Origin: a virus
Direction: 5' to 3' (one strand)
DNA: 64,000 nt
Virus record (IMG/VR): IMGVR_UViG_3300044609_000988
Span: 1-64,000 of that record
In this document: positions 1 through 6,820 of the stretch, piece after piece
Numbering within the stretch: the first letter of the stretch is position 1
Layout of the letters: each line of letters opens with the position of its first letter
The notes under the pieces: generated by a model
What the model was told of the DNA's origin: nothing
The model's database searches: none
Seen by the model: only the letters and a program-made list of their open reading frames with translations
Made by a program: the position numbers and the translations under genes

Positions 1-141
1 GCCCGTGCTATGCCAGATGAATTTAAACTTGACACAAGCATTGACACTTTTACTGCTTACAAGATGTATATTTCGTCCAAACCTTGGGTTGCATCTAATT
101 ATCTTCGTATGCCAGAACGTAAGCCTGAGTGGGTAGCATAA
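1..141 (+). CDS. Hypothetical protein, C-terminal part (gene starts before the window)
   Basis: The last 46 codons of a gene entering from the left are read in frame 1 and end at TAA 139-141. The tail is aromatic and basic (YKMYISSKPWV, then RKPEWVA at the end). The next gene starts 3 bases after its stop, so the two are probably co-transcribed. I do not recognise the family and the fragment is too short to assign. Confidence 0.6.
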   Translation, partial: ARAMPDEFKLDTSIDTFTAYKMYISSKPWVASNYLRMPERKPEWVA

Positions 142-143
142 TT

Positions 144-329
144 ATGTCAGAATACAATTTTGAATACGAATCTTTGTCTGAACGAATTTACCAGCTTGAG
201 CTGCTGGTGGATCGTCTCAAGGATGAGCAAATCGAGACTGACAATACTCTGTATGAGATCCTAAACAGACTTGACACGATGGATCAAAACGAGTATACTA
301 TTAAAAACTTCGACCCTGGAGACGCCTGA
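144..329 (+). CDS. Small acidic coiled-coil hypothetical protein
   Basis: A 61-residue acidic protein. Residues 8-45 show a leucine/isoleucine heptad pattern (SERIYQLELLVDRLKDEQIE), so a short coiled coil is likely. I chose ATG 144 over the in-frame GTG at 129 because GTG 129 lies inside the end of the preceding gene. Its stop overlaps the next start (TGATG at 327-331), which suggests translational coupling. No family recognised. Confidence 0.6.
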   Translation: MSEYNFEYESLSERIYQLELLVDRLKDEQIETDNTLYEILNRLDTMDQNEYTIKNFDPGDA

Positions 330-730
330 TGACCACATACAAAGAGATTTGGGATTCTTTGAATGAACTTGACATGATGACATCCAAGATTGGATATGTC
401 AAAGAAATGATCGATACTTCTCTCGAAGCTATTGATAATCGTGATTACAAAAAAGCAGAATCCTTGCTGTATATCACATCTGATTATGTCAAGTATTTTC
501 TTGATCAGTATGATACTAACTTTCAAATTGCTTGGTCAACAGCAATCAATGCTGGCAAAGAACTTGATGATGTGAGGGCAAAACTCTCTCGCCTTGAAAA
601 TCCAGAGAATCCTCAGTATACTGAAGAAGAAATGGAAGCTATGTGCAACAAAGAACAACATTCTCCGACATATTATTTGTATGACAGAAATGATCCAACT
701 CGTAAAAATCCGTTTGATGTAGAATTATGA
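329..730 (+). CDS. Hypothetical helical protein
   Basis: A 133-residue acidic protein, predicted mostly helical from its composition, with a hydrophilic C-terminal tail (YYLYDRNDPTRKNPFDVEL). GGAG at 318-321 lies 7 bases before ATG 329, a good ribosome binding site. The end overlaps the next gene by ATGA at 727-730, so it sits in the middle of a coupled chain from about 144 to 1482. Function unknown. Confidence 0.6.
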   Translation: MTTYKEIWDSLNELDMMTSKIGYVKEMIDTSLEAIDNRDYKKAESLLYITSDYVKYFLDQYDTNFQIAWSTAINAGKELDDVRAKLSRLENPENPQYTEEEMEAMCNKEQHSPTYYLYDRNDPTRKNPFDVEL

Positions 731-999
731 AAGAAATACATTTGTTTGTACAAGAAGGGTGCCGCCCCTGTCTGTATGCAGAAACACAACTCAAGAAAGT
801 TAGTGGCTGGGAGGATGTTGTAAACATTACTCCTGCCAAAGAAAATGGTGAGTGGTCACAGTTTGCTAAGGATTGTGGTGTTCAAGCAACTCCAACTCTT
901 GTGGCATTGATTGATGGTAACGTTGTTGCTCGTATGGCAGGATCCCGTGACATGACCAGCACATTTTGGGAAACTACAATTTATAATCATGGAAAGTAA
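727..999 (+). CDS. Thioredoxin/glutaredoxin-fold protein (CRPC active site)
   Basis: A 90-residue protein with a thioredoxin-fold layout. The redox motif CRPC is at residues 12-15, directly after the first strand (KEIHLFVQEG), and the cis-proline segment ATPTLVALIDG lies near residues 55-65. It is close to glutaredoxin length. Thioredoxin-fold proteins with CxxC sites reduce disulfides, and in T-even phages they serve ribonucleotide reductase; no reductase gene is in this window, so the partner is unknown. The gene overlaps both neighbours (ATGA at 727, 11 bases at 989). Confidence 0.75.
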   Translation: MKEIHLFVQEGCRPCLYAETQLKKVSGWEDVVNITPAKENGEWSQFAKDCGVQATPTLVALIDGNVVARMAGSRDMTSTFWETTIYNHGK

Positions 1000-1264
1000 T
1001 ACACTTTTTGTTTGTGAATGTGGTGATGTGAGCCACCAGCTAATCATTTCTTATGATTCGGATCCATTCCTAAATGATAGTATTTGGTTTCAAATACATC
1101 TAGGTGATGTGGGTCTATTGAGACGAATTAAATATGCTTTCTTCTATATTCTTGGTAAGAAATCCAAGTATGGTTGTGGAGCATTTTCTGAGGTTCTATT
1201 TGATAAAAGTAAAACCAAACAACTGATTGATACACTTATTAAACACTATGAGGTGATGGTTTAA
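989..1264 (+). CDS. Conserved phage hypothetical protein with N-terminal CEC motif
   Basis: A 91-residue protein starting MESNTLFVCECGDVSHQL; a further Cys lies near residue 63 (KYGCGAF). The core DSIWFQIHLGDVG followed by RIKYAFFYILGKKSKYG resembles a small family I have seen in many phages, with no assigned function. The Cys pair with a nearby His suggests metal binding, which is inference. It overlaps the thioredoxin-fold gene by 11 bases and the next gene by one (TAATG). Confidence 0.6.
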   Translation: MESNTLFVCECGDVSHQLIISYDSDPFLNDSIWFQIHLGDVGLLRRIKYAFFYILGKKSKYGCGAFSEVLFDKSKTKQLIDTLIKHYEVMV

Positions 1265-1482
1265 TGGCACTATCCGAATCTGTAGCTACCAGTTTAAAAG
1301 AAGCCGAAGCATCACTTCGTAATGCTCTAGCATATGCTGCTCGCCAAGAGCGTCCACTTGTATGTAAAACTATCTCTTCGATGATTGGTGATATTGATCA
1401 ACTCATGAAGATTGATGATTTTATTGACAAGCTGGAAGAGCGTATGGGTGGAGACAAAGGAATGTTTGGTCCATTCACATAA
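1264..1482 (+). CDS. Hypothetical helical protein
   Basis: A 72-residue protein, predicted all-helical, beginning MALSESVATSLKEAEASLRNALAYAARQ. It is the last gene of the coupled chain that begins before 144; a terminator-like hairpin follows at 1497-1524. No family recognised. Confidence 0.6.
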   Translation: MALSESVATSLKEAEASLRNALAYAARQERPLVCKTISSMIGDIDQLMKIDDFIDKLEERMGGDKGMFGPFT

Positions 1483-1496
1483 CTTTACACAAATAT

Positions 1497-1524
1497 AAAA
1501 ACAATCTTAAGAACCATTGTTTTT
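1497..1524 (+). terminator. Imperfect terminator overlapping a promoter
   Basis: AAAAACAAT (1497-1505) can pair with ATTGTTTTT (1516-1524), and the 3' arm runs into a T tract. The same 3' arm contains TTGTTT (1517-1522), a candidate -35 for the next gene, so the terminator and the following promoter share bases. The A/T-rich stem makes this moderate evidence. Confidence 0.45.
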
Positions 1525-1544
1525 TGGTTAAATACATGTATAAT
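1517..1544 (+). promoter_or_regulatory. Sigma70-type promoter for the 1575 gene
   Basis: TTGTTT at 1517-1522, a 16-bp spacer, and a perfect TATAAT at 1539-1544. Transcription would start near 1551, leaving a 24-base leader that contains AAGGAG (1564-1569) ahead of ATG 1575. Confidence 0.55.
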
Positions 1545-1574
1545 GTGTTGAAATGCTGACACTAAGGAGCAACT

Positions 1575-1745
1575 ATGACACTAAGTAACGAAGAATGGAA
1601 TGAACTTGATTCTCTTAGGAAAGCAATCAACGAATATCCAGCATCAGTACACTGGGACAAGATGCAACGATTTGGTGATCTCATGGTAAGGTCACTGGAA
1701 GGTAAAGGAGACACATTTACGCCAACGCTCCGAGTGGACAGTTGA
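1575..1745 (+). CDS. Conserved small cyanophage-type hypothetical protein
   Basis: A 56-residue protein, ATG 1575 to TGA 1743-1745, starting MTLSNEEWNELDSLRKAIN. AAGGAG 6 bases before the ATG and a TATAAT promoter directly upstream support it as real despite its size. The core resembles a small family I recall from cyanomyoviruses; function unknown. Its last codons overlap the first dyad operator (1734-1757). Confidence 0.65.
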   Translation: MTLSNEEWNELDSLRKAINEYPASVHWDKMQRFGDLMVRSLEGKGDTFTPTLRVDS

Positions 1746-1792
1746 GCAAGTGGCACAGGGGGCTTGACGCCCCCTTTGTTTTGCCCTATATT
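1734..1792 (+). promoter_or_regulatory. Dyad operator + terminator hairpin + promoter cassette (site A)
   Basis: The 24-bp dyad at 1734-1757 (left GTGGACAGT, right AGTGGCACA) is followed by GGGGGC (1758-1763), TTGACG as -35 (1764-1769), a 17-bp spacer and TATATT (1787-1792). GGGGGC pairs with GCCCCC (1769-1774), leaving TTGAC as the loop, and a short T run follows, so the same bases can terminate the upstream unit and start the next. Gap from dyad to -10 is 29 bp. Confidence 0.75.
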
Positions 1793-1817
1793 AAGTGAGT
1801 CAACAACAGAGGACCAC

Positions 1818-2231
1818 ATGGCAACCCGCTCACGAATCGGCATCATGCTTCCTGACGAGTCTGTGCTGTCGGTGTACCACCACTTGGATGGCTATCCCGA
1901 GTGGCTGGGTCGTATTCTCAAGACCCACTATAACAGTAAAGAACTTGCTGTTATACTGATTGACGGTGGTGATATGTCTTCCTGTTGGACTGATCTGCCT
2001 ATGGATCAGGATGGTAATCCATCTGAGTATGGTCCGAACTACTATTCTCAACGTGGCGAAGATTGTCCTCCTCGCCTCGATGATAACAAGTATGACTATC
2101 TTGCTGATGGCGAAGAGTATGCCTACCTGTTCACCCTCGATGGTGAGTGGATCTGCTATGATCGCCACCAGTTTGAGGAGAACACTATGCCCACCGTTGC
2201 CGAGATTCCTTCTGGAGCACTGGCAGTCTGA
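1818..2231 (+). CDS. Conserved phage hypothetical protein of the MATRSRIGI type
   Basis: A 137-residue protein starting MATRSRIGIMLPDESVLSV, an N-terminus I recognise from a family widespread in large phages and cyanophages, followed by an HLDGYPEWLGRIL segment and an acidic C-terminal half. ATG 1818 is chosen over an in-frame TTG at 1764 because the promoter at 1764-1792 places the transcript start near 1799. It forms a single-gene cassette between two operator copies. Function unknown. Confidence 0.75.
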   Translation: MATRSRIGIMLPDESVLSVYHHLDGYPEWLGRILKTHYNSKELAVILIDGGDMSSCWTDLPMDQDGNPSEYGPNYYSQRGEDCPPRLDDNKYDYLADGEEYAYLFTLDGEWICYDRHQFEENTMPTVAEIPSGALAV

Positions 2232-2278
2232 CAACTGGCACACACCACCCCACAACGGGGTGGTTCCACCCCTATAAT
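2219..2278 (+). promoter_or_regulatory. Dyad operator + hairpin + TATAAT (site B)
   Basis: The dyad window is 2219-2242: the right arm ACTGGCACA is intact and the left arm degenerate because it overlaps coding sequence. A perfect TATAAT (2273-2278) lies 30 bp downstream. No -35-like hexamer exists at the right spacing. A CCACCCC/GGGGTGG stem (2246-2252 with 2257-2263) sits between operator and -10. Confidence 0.6.
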
Positions 2279-2328
2279 GAGTACATGCTCAGAAGAGAGC
2301 ATTTCGTAAACCTTATCATTTTATTACC

Positions 2329-2472
2329 ATGAGCAAGCAACTTCTGATTCAAATGCTTCGTAAGGGCGCCAATGGAGAGCAAATCCTGAGCATTCTTGAT
2401 GTTATTGCTGGCGATACTGTGATTGAAGAAATCGCCACGACTCAGCCCACTCTCGACGAGATTCCTTTCTGA
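2329..2472 (+). CDS. Small hypothetical protein
   Basis: A 47-residue protein, ATG 2329 to TGA 2470-2472, starting MSKQLLIQMLRKGANGEQIL. It has a helical N-terminus and an acidic tail (TLDEIPF). It follows the site B promoter with a leader of about 45 bases and precedes the next start by 2 bases, so the two are likely one unit. No family recognised. Confidence 0.6.
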   Translation: MSKQLLIQMLRKGANGEQILSILDVIAGDTVIEEIATTQPTLDEIPF

Positions 2473-2474
2473 TT

Positions 2475-2759
2475 ATGATTTCGCTTCCTGTGATCGACCA
2501 CCCCATCATTGAAGACACTAATGATGATGCTCATGTTGATCAGAATGATCTAAGTATCACACTGACATATGCTGAGCATGAAATGCTGTGTGATGTGCTG
2601 CTTCAAGCAGTCAACATGATGGAGTTTGCTTGTCCTTATGGGTATTTTAATCTGCCCATGGATAGTGAACTGATTCAACGATTCTCTATGATTGAGAATC
2701 TTCGTGAACGATTTAACACTGCCTGGTCCGACCGCTTTGATGATCATGAAATTTATTGA
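2475..2759 (+). CDS. Acidic hypothetical protein
   Basis: A 94-residue acidic protein. A Asp-rich N-terminus (EDTNDDAHVDQND) is followed by a helical segment (TYAEHEMLCDVLLQAVNMM). It overlaps the following gene by 14 bases, consistent with one operon 2329-3437. Function unknown. Confidence 0.6.
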   Translation: MISLPVIDHPIIEDTNDDAHVDQNDLSITLTYAEHEMLCDVLLQAVNMMEFACPYGYFNLPMDSELIQRFSMIENLRERFNTAWSDRFDDHEIY

Positions 2760-3021
2760 TCTTGAATTTAAACAGCATCCTGTCCTCGGTGGTGGTGATG
2801 CTGTACAAGCACTACACTTCTTTCCTAATGGTTATGGTGTAAGTGTGGTACGATTCCCTGGATCGTATGGTTATGCTGAAGGACTGTATGAAGTAGCAGT
2901 TCTTGAAGGTAGCATAGATGACTATGAACTATGCTATGATACTCCAATCACCGATGATATTCTTGGTCATCGTGATGAGACTGATGTAGAAAACATTATT
3001 CAAGAAGTTCAATCACTCTGA
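2746..3021 (+). CDS. Hypothetical protein
   Basis: A 91-residue protein starting MKFIDLEFKQHPVLGGGDAV. I chose ATG 2746 because an upstream in-frame start at 2692 would overlap the previous gene by about 70 bases. The sequence alternates short hydrophobic strands (GYGVSVVRFPGSYG, YEVAVLEGS) with acidic turns, suggesting a small beta-rich fold. The next gene starts 8 bases after the stop. Confidence 0.6.
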   Translation: MKFIDLEFKQHPVLGGGDAVQALHFFPNGYGVSVVRFPGSYGYAEGLYEVAVLEGSIDDYELCYDTPITDDILGHRDETDVENIIQEVQSL

Positions 3022-3029
3022 GGTAAATT

Positions 3030-3437
3030 ATGACTCGTTACAATGATCCCAACACCCCTGTTGCTATTGTTATTGGTGGTGGATTTGTAGTTGTTGTTGC
3101 TCTGCTATTCTTTGGTGGACCACTCTACAATGTGTGGCAACAATCTCTTGCTGGTAAAGCAGAACTACAGAAGGCAGAATATACTCGTCAGGTAGCAGTT
3201 CTGGAAGCACAAGCAAAGAAAGATTCGGCACAACAACTTGCTGATGCTGAAATCATTCGTGCCACTGGTGTTGCTAAGGCGAACCAAATCATTGGTGATT
3301 CGCTGAAGGACAACCGTGAGTATCTTCAGTATCTGTATATCACTGGTCTGGAAGAAGGTTCCAACAAAGGTAACGTGACCATCTATGTTCCGACTGAAGG
3401 TGGTATGCCCGTCCCTACTCTCCAAATGAACAAATGA
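3030..3437 (+). CDS. Membrane-anchored protein resembling the C-terminal part of SPFH/prohibitin proteins
   Basis: A 135-residue protein with three parts: a polar N-terminus, one membrane segment at about residues 12-31 (AIVIGGGFVVVVALLFFGG), then a charged Ala/Glu/Lys coiled coil (about 40-85), then a tail with YLQYLYITGLEEG and TIYVPTEGGMPVPTLQ. The coil plus the YLQYL...IYVP...PVPTL tail is typical of the C-terminal end of prohibitin/HflK-type proteins, but the globular band-7 domain is absent. TGAGG lies 6 bases before ATG 3030. It could interact with host SPFH or FtsH membrane complexes; that role is inference. Confidence 0.6.
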   Translation: MTRYNDPNTPVAIVIGGGFVVVVALLFFGGPLYNVWQQSLAGKAELQKAEYTRQVAVLEAQAKKDSAQQLADAEIIRATGVAKANQIIGDSLKDNREYLQYLYITGLEEGSNKGNVTIYVPTEGGMPVPTLQMNK

Positions 3438-3601
3438 TTGAACTCCTCGCCAGTGCTCTTATTGCTTCAAGCAATCAATCTGAAGACATTAACAAGTTCT
3501 GTGCTTATGTTGTGGGCATCCCATATGCTAGCGATAATTTCACTGACGAGGAATGGGAACGGTTTAAATATTGTAGAGAGCAATTAGGATATGATAACTA
3601 A
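3434..3601 (+). CDS. Small hypothetical protein
   Basis: A 55-residue protein, ATG 3434 to TAA 3599-3601, starting MIELLASALIASSNQSEDIN and ending YCREQLGYDN. Its ATGA overlap with the SPFH-like gene and the 11-base overlap with the following gene support coupled translation. It has an acidic C-terminal half. No family recognised. Confidence 0.6.
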   Translation: MIELLASALIASSNQSEDINKFCAYVVGIPYASDNFTDEEWERFKYCREQLGYDN

Positions 3602-3800
3602 CGATGGATATGCTACGGTTCCCTGGGGGAACCGTTTTGTTTTAATATACAATGGACAACAGCTCAGTGATCACAAGACAGATGATCAAGCAATCGAAGC
3701 ACTGAAAAAACATAGAGAGAAAAACAAACCGAAGCCACCCAAGGGTGCCAGTAAGAAAACTGGCACACGCCGCAAGTCAAAAGGCAAACTTGACCTATAA
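3591..3800 (+). CDS. Small protein with very basic C-terminal tail
   Basis: A 69-residue protein. Residues 1-35 form a short beta-like part (YATVPWGNRFVLIYNGQQLS); from about 40 onward it is strongly basic (HREKNKPKPPKGASKKTG, then RRKSKGKLDL), so nucleic-acid binding is plausible. Its 3' end contains a complete 24-bp dyad operator (3744-3767), and its stop overlaps a TATAAT box that serves the next gene. Confidence 0.6.
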   Translation: MITNDGYATVPWGNRFVLIYNGQQLSDHKTDDQAIEALKKHREKNKPKPPKGASKKTGTRRKSKGKLDL

Positions 3801-3801
3801 T
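3744..3801 (+). promoter_or_regulatory. Dyad operator + TATAAT inside a coding region (site N)
   Basis: Left arm GGTGCCAGT and right arm ACTGGCACA (3744-3767) match as inverted repeats at 8 of 9 positions. A perfect TATAAT (3796-3801) lies 28 bp downstream, with no recognisable -35. The whole operator lies within the preceding gene, yet the spacing is that of the intergenic copies. Start near 3808, gene at 3823. Confidence 0.65.
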
Positions 3802-3822
3802 ACATGTAGTTGAGGAACCACT

Positions 3823-3966
3823 ATGTACAACGTCACTGAAGATCAAGTCAATGATGCAGTTGAACTTGTATTCGACACGCTTCAATTGCCACCTAGGTTA
3901 GCAGATGATTTTTACATGCTGCTTGTCAACTGGCTAGACATGAAAGATGTTGAAATCATTGAATAA
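3823..3966 (+). CDS. Small acidic hypothetical protein
   Basis: A 47-residue acidic protein, ATG 3823 to TAA 3964-3966, starting MYNVTEDQVNDAVELVFDTL and ending MKDVEIIE. TGAGGA at 3811-3816 lies 6 bases before the ATG. Site N gives it its own promoter, and a late-promoter motif follows directly, so the transcription class changes at its end. Confidence 0.6.
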   Translation: MYNVTEDQVNDAVELVFDTLQLPPRLADDFYMLLVNWLDMKDVEIIE

Positions 3967-3969
3967 AAA

Positions 3970-3976
3970 ATAAATA
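3970..3976 (+). promoter_or_regulatory. Late-promoter motif ATAAATA
   Basis: ATAAATA lies 20 bases before ATG 3997. This heptamer is the core of T4-type late promoters in cyanomyoviruses and recurs here before gp25, gp8, gp13 and other virion genes. It is the only such motif I found in the accessory region (1-16 kb) directly ahead of a start codon. Confidence 0.6.
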
Positions 3977-3996
3977 TAGGTAAATGGCAAGATAAG

Positions 3997-5586
3997 ATGG
4001 CAGCAACTAATCTAAAAGAGAGTCTACAATGCCTTGCTTTTGCTTATTTTGCCGATAATACTAAAGTAGACAGTACACACGAAGAAGAATGGTATAATAT
4101 ATTTGCTCCAGACACATCAACGACACCAAAGAGTCTGAGAGCACAATACAAACAATACCTAAGTTCTTTGTACAGTGAAAAGATATTTGAACAAGTAATA
4201 GAAAAATACCACAGCACAGTAACACCAAAATCAGGTAAAGTGAGTATTGATGCTGCTGTGAAGAAAGTATATTTGGTAGTAAAAAAAGTAGTAGATTCAA
4301 ACCTATTCACATCTGGTCTGAAGAATTATATGTTCTTAGATCAGATGGATCCTTTCACTATTGCTGTGAAAGATGATTCTTTGAAAAGAATAGCGAGAGC
4401 ATTTAATCTATCAGGCAAAGCAGATTTATTCTCTCCAGCAGATATTTTTATTGTTAAAAGAGATAAGATCACTGAGATATTATCTGAATATAGTAAGCAT
4501 GTATTAAATGCTGATGATAATGAATTGCTTGGCAACATGTCATGGGGAACAACTGGCAAGAACACATACAGAACAATATCAAATAATTTCTTCAAGAAAA
4601 GATATTTGGTTGCTGTGTCATTAAAACTACCAGAAACTATATCTGGTGCTGGTGTGTTGAAGATTGTGGGCACAGAGAATGTAGAACCACATCTATTAGA
4701 TTTCATTGATCCTTATACTAAATTGATAGCAGCAATGCTAGCACACCCAGAAAAAACATCTAAACTAATCGACAAGGTAGTTGATATAGAGTTTGATAAC
4801 TTCAGAATCACTCCTGCTATTCTATCGTGGGAGTATCCAATCACATTTAGATATGCTGAAGTGATGGATCCACGTAATAGTAATCAAGCATTATACAAAA
4901 GAAATTTAAGATTTAAACTATTCACCTGGAGTAATGCTGGTTTCAATGCACAATGGTACAAAGGGCAGGGAGCACCTGGAAACTGGACTGGAGGTGCTGG
5001 CACCGAATCTCTTGGCGAACTTTTCGTAAAGTATAATGAATACCCACAAATACTCAAAGAATTAGTTGACATAAGAGAGAAAGCATTTTACTTTGCTATT
5101 CATAACTCAGAAAAAGCACCAAATATAGATGCTAAGTCCAAAGGACAATATAATAAAGCATTGGATGAAATTAGAAATCCAAAGATATTATCTGCCGACT
5201 TATCAAAGAATATCATTAAGTTCTTCAGTGAATACTCACCTAATTCAAAAGCATATCTAACATACCAAACAAAGGTTGTGAAAGATACCACTAAACAAAT
5301 GAAAAAAGCATCCACCACGGTGACAACAGATCCTAAGAGATTGAATGCACATTATGTTGCTTCTCAGTGTGCCTGGTTCTTATTCAGGGGTGGAGAAACA
5401 TTACACAAACATCTTAAGAAGAGAATGTTCTTATCATTGTTTGGATTGATTACTAAGAGTGGATATAAAATCTTCCAAGGTGAAGAAGAAACAGTCATGG
5501 AAGATTTTGTAATGAAAGTAATACAGAAGAACAAGAAAAATGTTGTGGCATACTTTAATTCATCACCACACATCGTCTTGTCATAG
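3997..5586 (+). CDS. Large uncharacterised protein, probably late-expressed
   Basis: A 529-residue protein with no family I recognise. Visible parts: SPADIFIVK at about 146-154; FFKKRYLVAVSLKLPE at about 198-213; a WSNAGFNAQWYKGQGAPGNW segment near 310-330; a lysine-rich C-terminal third. The D...SLK spacing is loosely reminiscent of PD-(D/E)xK nuclease folds, but the acidic residue before the K is missing, so this is weak. A late motif lies just upstream, codon use is AT-rich with AGA arginine as in the virion genes, and its neighbours are small early-type genes. A virion-packaged or late-acting protein is the best guess. Confidence 0.7.
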   Translation: MAATNLKESLQCLAFAYFADNTKVDSTHEEEWYNIFAPDTSTTPKSLRAQYKQYLSSLYSEKIFEQVIEKYHSTVTPKSGKVSIDAAVKKVYLVVKKVVDSNLFTSGLKNYMFLDQMDPFTIAVKDDSLKRIARAFNLSGKADLFSPADIFIVKRDKITEILSEYSKHVLNADDNELLGNMSWGTTGKNTYRTISNNFFKKRYLVAVSLKLPETISGAGVLKIVGTENVEPHLLDFIDPYTKLIAAMLAHPEKTSKLIDKVVDIEFDNFRITPAILSWEYPITFRYAEVMDPRNSNQALYKRNLRFKLFTWSNAGFNAQWYKGQGAPGNWTGGAGTESLGELFVKYNEYPQILKELVDIREKAFYFAIHNSEKAPNIDAKSKGQYNKALDEIRNPKILSADLSKNIIKFFSEYSPNSKAYLTYQTKVVKDTTKQMKKASTTVTTDPKRLNAHYVASQCAWFLFRGGETLHKHLKKRMFLSLFGLITKSGYKIFQGEEETVMEDFVMKVIQKNKKNVVAYFNSSPHIVLS

Positions 5587-5642
5587 TGGACAGTTTGCAA
5601 ACCGACACAGGGGCTTGACCAGCCCCTTTTTCATGCTATGAT
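5586..5642 (+). promoter_or_regulatory. Dyad operator + terminator hairpin + promoter cassette (site C)
   Basis: Dyad 5586-5609 (left GTGGACAGT, perfect centre GTTTGCAAAC, right ACCGACACA). GGGGCT (5610-5615) pairs with AGCCCC (5621-5626) and is followed by five Ts, a good terminator for the 529-residue gene. The loop holds TGACC of the -35 TTGACC (5615-5620); TATGAT lies at 5637-5642 after a 16-bp spacer. Gap from dyad to -10 is 27 bp. Confidence 0.8.
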
Positions 5643-5668
5643 ACGAGGGTAGTCAAGGGAGAACCCCT

Positions 5669-5860
5669 ATGAGCATCACCGCCAAAAAGCCCTATCCCCT
5701 GGGCATTGACAATCCTTTCCTGATTCGTGGTCGTTACGGCACCAGCAAGTGGGAGATCATTGATCGTGAATCACAGCAATGCCTTGGCGTGTATCCTAGC
5801 GAACTGATTGCCTACGATTGCCGTCGTGCCATGCTACGATATGCTGGTTACGATGCCTGA
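5669..5860 (+). CDS. Small hypothetical protein
   Basis: A 63-residue protein starting MSITAKKPYPLGIDNPFLIRG and ending MLRYAGYDA. GGGAGAA lies about 9 bases upstream. It is the first gene after the site C promoter and overlaps the following membrane-protein gene by 8 bases. Codon use is more GC-rich than the preceding late-type gene. No family recognised. Confidence 0.6.
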   Translation: MSITAKKPYPLGIDNPFLIRGRYGTSKWEIIDRESQQCLGVYPSELIAYDCRRAMLRYAGYDA

Positions 5861-6005
5861 TAAAATTAAATACGCTGCCAGTGCTGCTGTGGTGCTGGCA
5901 GTTTTCATCGGTTACAATATGTTTCTGATCAATCGTGATCAGCAACTGTTCAAGGCATACGATGCCTGCTCTCACAATCACCCATCCTGCGTTTATTACA
6001 AATGA
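5853..6005 (+). CDS. Small single-pass membrane protein
   Basis: A 50-residue protein from ATG 5853 (MPDKIKYAASAAVVLAVFIG). One hydrophobic segment at about residues 8-25 follows a short basic N-terminus; a polar tail has two Cys (YDACSHNHPSCVYYK). A longer reading from 5808 would lie inside the upstream gene, so the internal ATG is preferred. Function unknown. Confidence 0.55.
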   Translation: MPDKIKYAASAAVVLAVFIGYNMFLINRDQQLFKAYDACSHNHPSCVYYK

Positions 6006-6118
6006 CTGATCAACAAAAAGAAGAGATCATGATTGATGAACTGCTCATGATGGCAATTGAAGAAAAGGCAGCAGAACTTGAAATTACTGTTGATTACTAC
6101 ATGGAGGAGTTCATGTGA
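6002..6118 (+). CDS. Very small acidic hypothetical protein
   Basis: A 38-residue protein, ATG 6002 to TGA 6116-6118 (starts MTDQQKEEIMIDELLMMAIE). It is linked to both neighbours by ATGA and TGATG overlaps, which is the main support for it. Glu-rich and helical. Its last codons (ATGGAGGAG) also supply the ribosome binding site for the next gene. Confidence 0.5.
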   Translation: MTDQQKEEIMIDELLMMAIEEKAAELEITVDYYMEEFM

Positions 6119-6366
6119 TGAAAGTTTCCGTAAAAGATTTGTTGAATTGTCCTGAATGCGGAACTGAATGGATCACATCAGTAATTCCTGCGGAACGTCG
6201 AGAGAATTATGCTTGGCCATATTTCTATTCCCGCATCAATGCTTGCTACAGCATAGAAACTGACCGCACAGAATACTATCAATGCCCAGACTGTAAGGCA
6301 ACCTTCCCTCGCTTTGGTCCCGATGTCAAGACATATGAGGTTGACAGAAAGACCTATCCTACATAG
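6118..6366 (+). CDS. Zinc-ribbon protein
   Basis: An 82-residue protein with two Cys pairs, CPECG at about 11-15 and CPDCK at about 59-63, spaced as a zinc ribbon. The central part is aromatic (NYAWPYFYSRINACYS). I preferred ATG 6118 to GTG 6115 because of the GGAGGAG ribosome binding site upstream. Small zinc ribbons in phages often bind nucleic acids or RNA polymerase; no partner is evident. Confidence 0.65.
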   Translation: MKVSVKDLLNCPECGTEWITSVIPAERRENYAWPYFYSRINACYSIETDRTEYYQCPDCKATFPRFGPDVKTYEVDRKTYPT

Positions 6367-6393
6367 AATGTATCAGTACAACACTAAACTCGT

Positions 6394-6567
6394 ATGACTG
6401 CTAATCTAGAACAAGCAAATGCTCTTATTCAAGAGTATGCTGAACTGATCAGTAATCTTCAAACTGAAGTCGCTGGTCTTCACAAAGAAAATCAATTCCT
6501 TCGTGAGGAACTGGAAGAACTACAATTTGAAATGAACTCTCAATCAAACAGAGAATATGATTGCTGA
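6394..6567 (+). CDS. Small coiled-coil protein
   Basis: A 57-residue protein, ATG 6394 to TGA 6565-6567. Almost the whole length fits a heptad pattern (LIQEYAELISNLQTEV, then LREELEELQFEM). The following gene overlaps it by 11 bases. Coiled-coil proteins of this size are often adaptors; no specific role can be read from the sequence. Confidence 0.55.
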   Translation: MTANLEQANALIQEYAELISNLQTEVAGLHKENQFLREELEELQFEMNSQSNREYDC

Positions 6568-6820
6568 TCTTGTTATTGATTTTGAATCACACCTTAAACA
6601 TAATAAGGTGTGGTTAGTTCAAATTGATTTGCCTCTCCAGGACGCTCCAGAAGACGTTCCTAGCTCCATTACAGCTGATGTCTATGTCATTGCCTCAAAT
6701 CGAAACCAAGCAGTCTACATCGCCCAAAGCATGTACCCAGACTGCTTCGACACATGCATTGGAGAACGACCAGTTACAGAATACGAATATGCTGCCAGAA
6801 GGAACAGAAGTATATTATAA
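6557..6820 (+). CDS. Hypothetical protein
   Basis: An 87-residue acidic protein starting MIADLVIDFESHLKHNKVWL with a compact alternating pattern (VWLVQIDLP, ADVYVIASNRNQAVYIAQSM) that looks like a small alpha/beta fold. It overlaps the previous gene by 11 bases and the next by 32. Function unknown. Confidence 0.6.
   Translation: MIADLVIDFESHLKHNKVWLVQIDLPLQDAPEDVPSSITADVYVIASNRNQAVYIAQSMYPDCFDTCIGERPVTEYEYAARRNRSIL

Noticed and set aside
1764-1817. N-terminal extension of the MATRSRIGI gene to TTG 1764
   Set aside because: The extension is the promoter sequence, and the family begins at MATRSRIGI.
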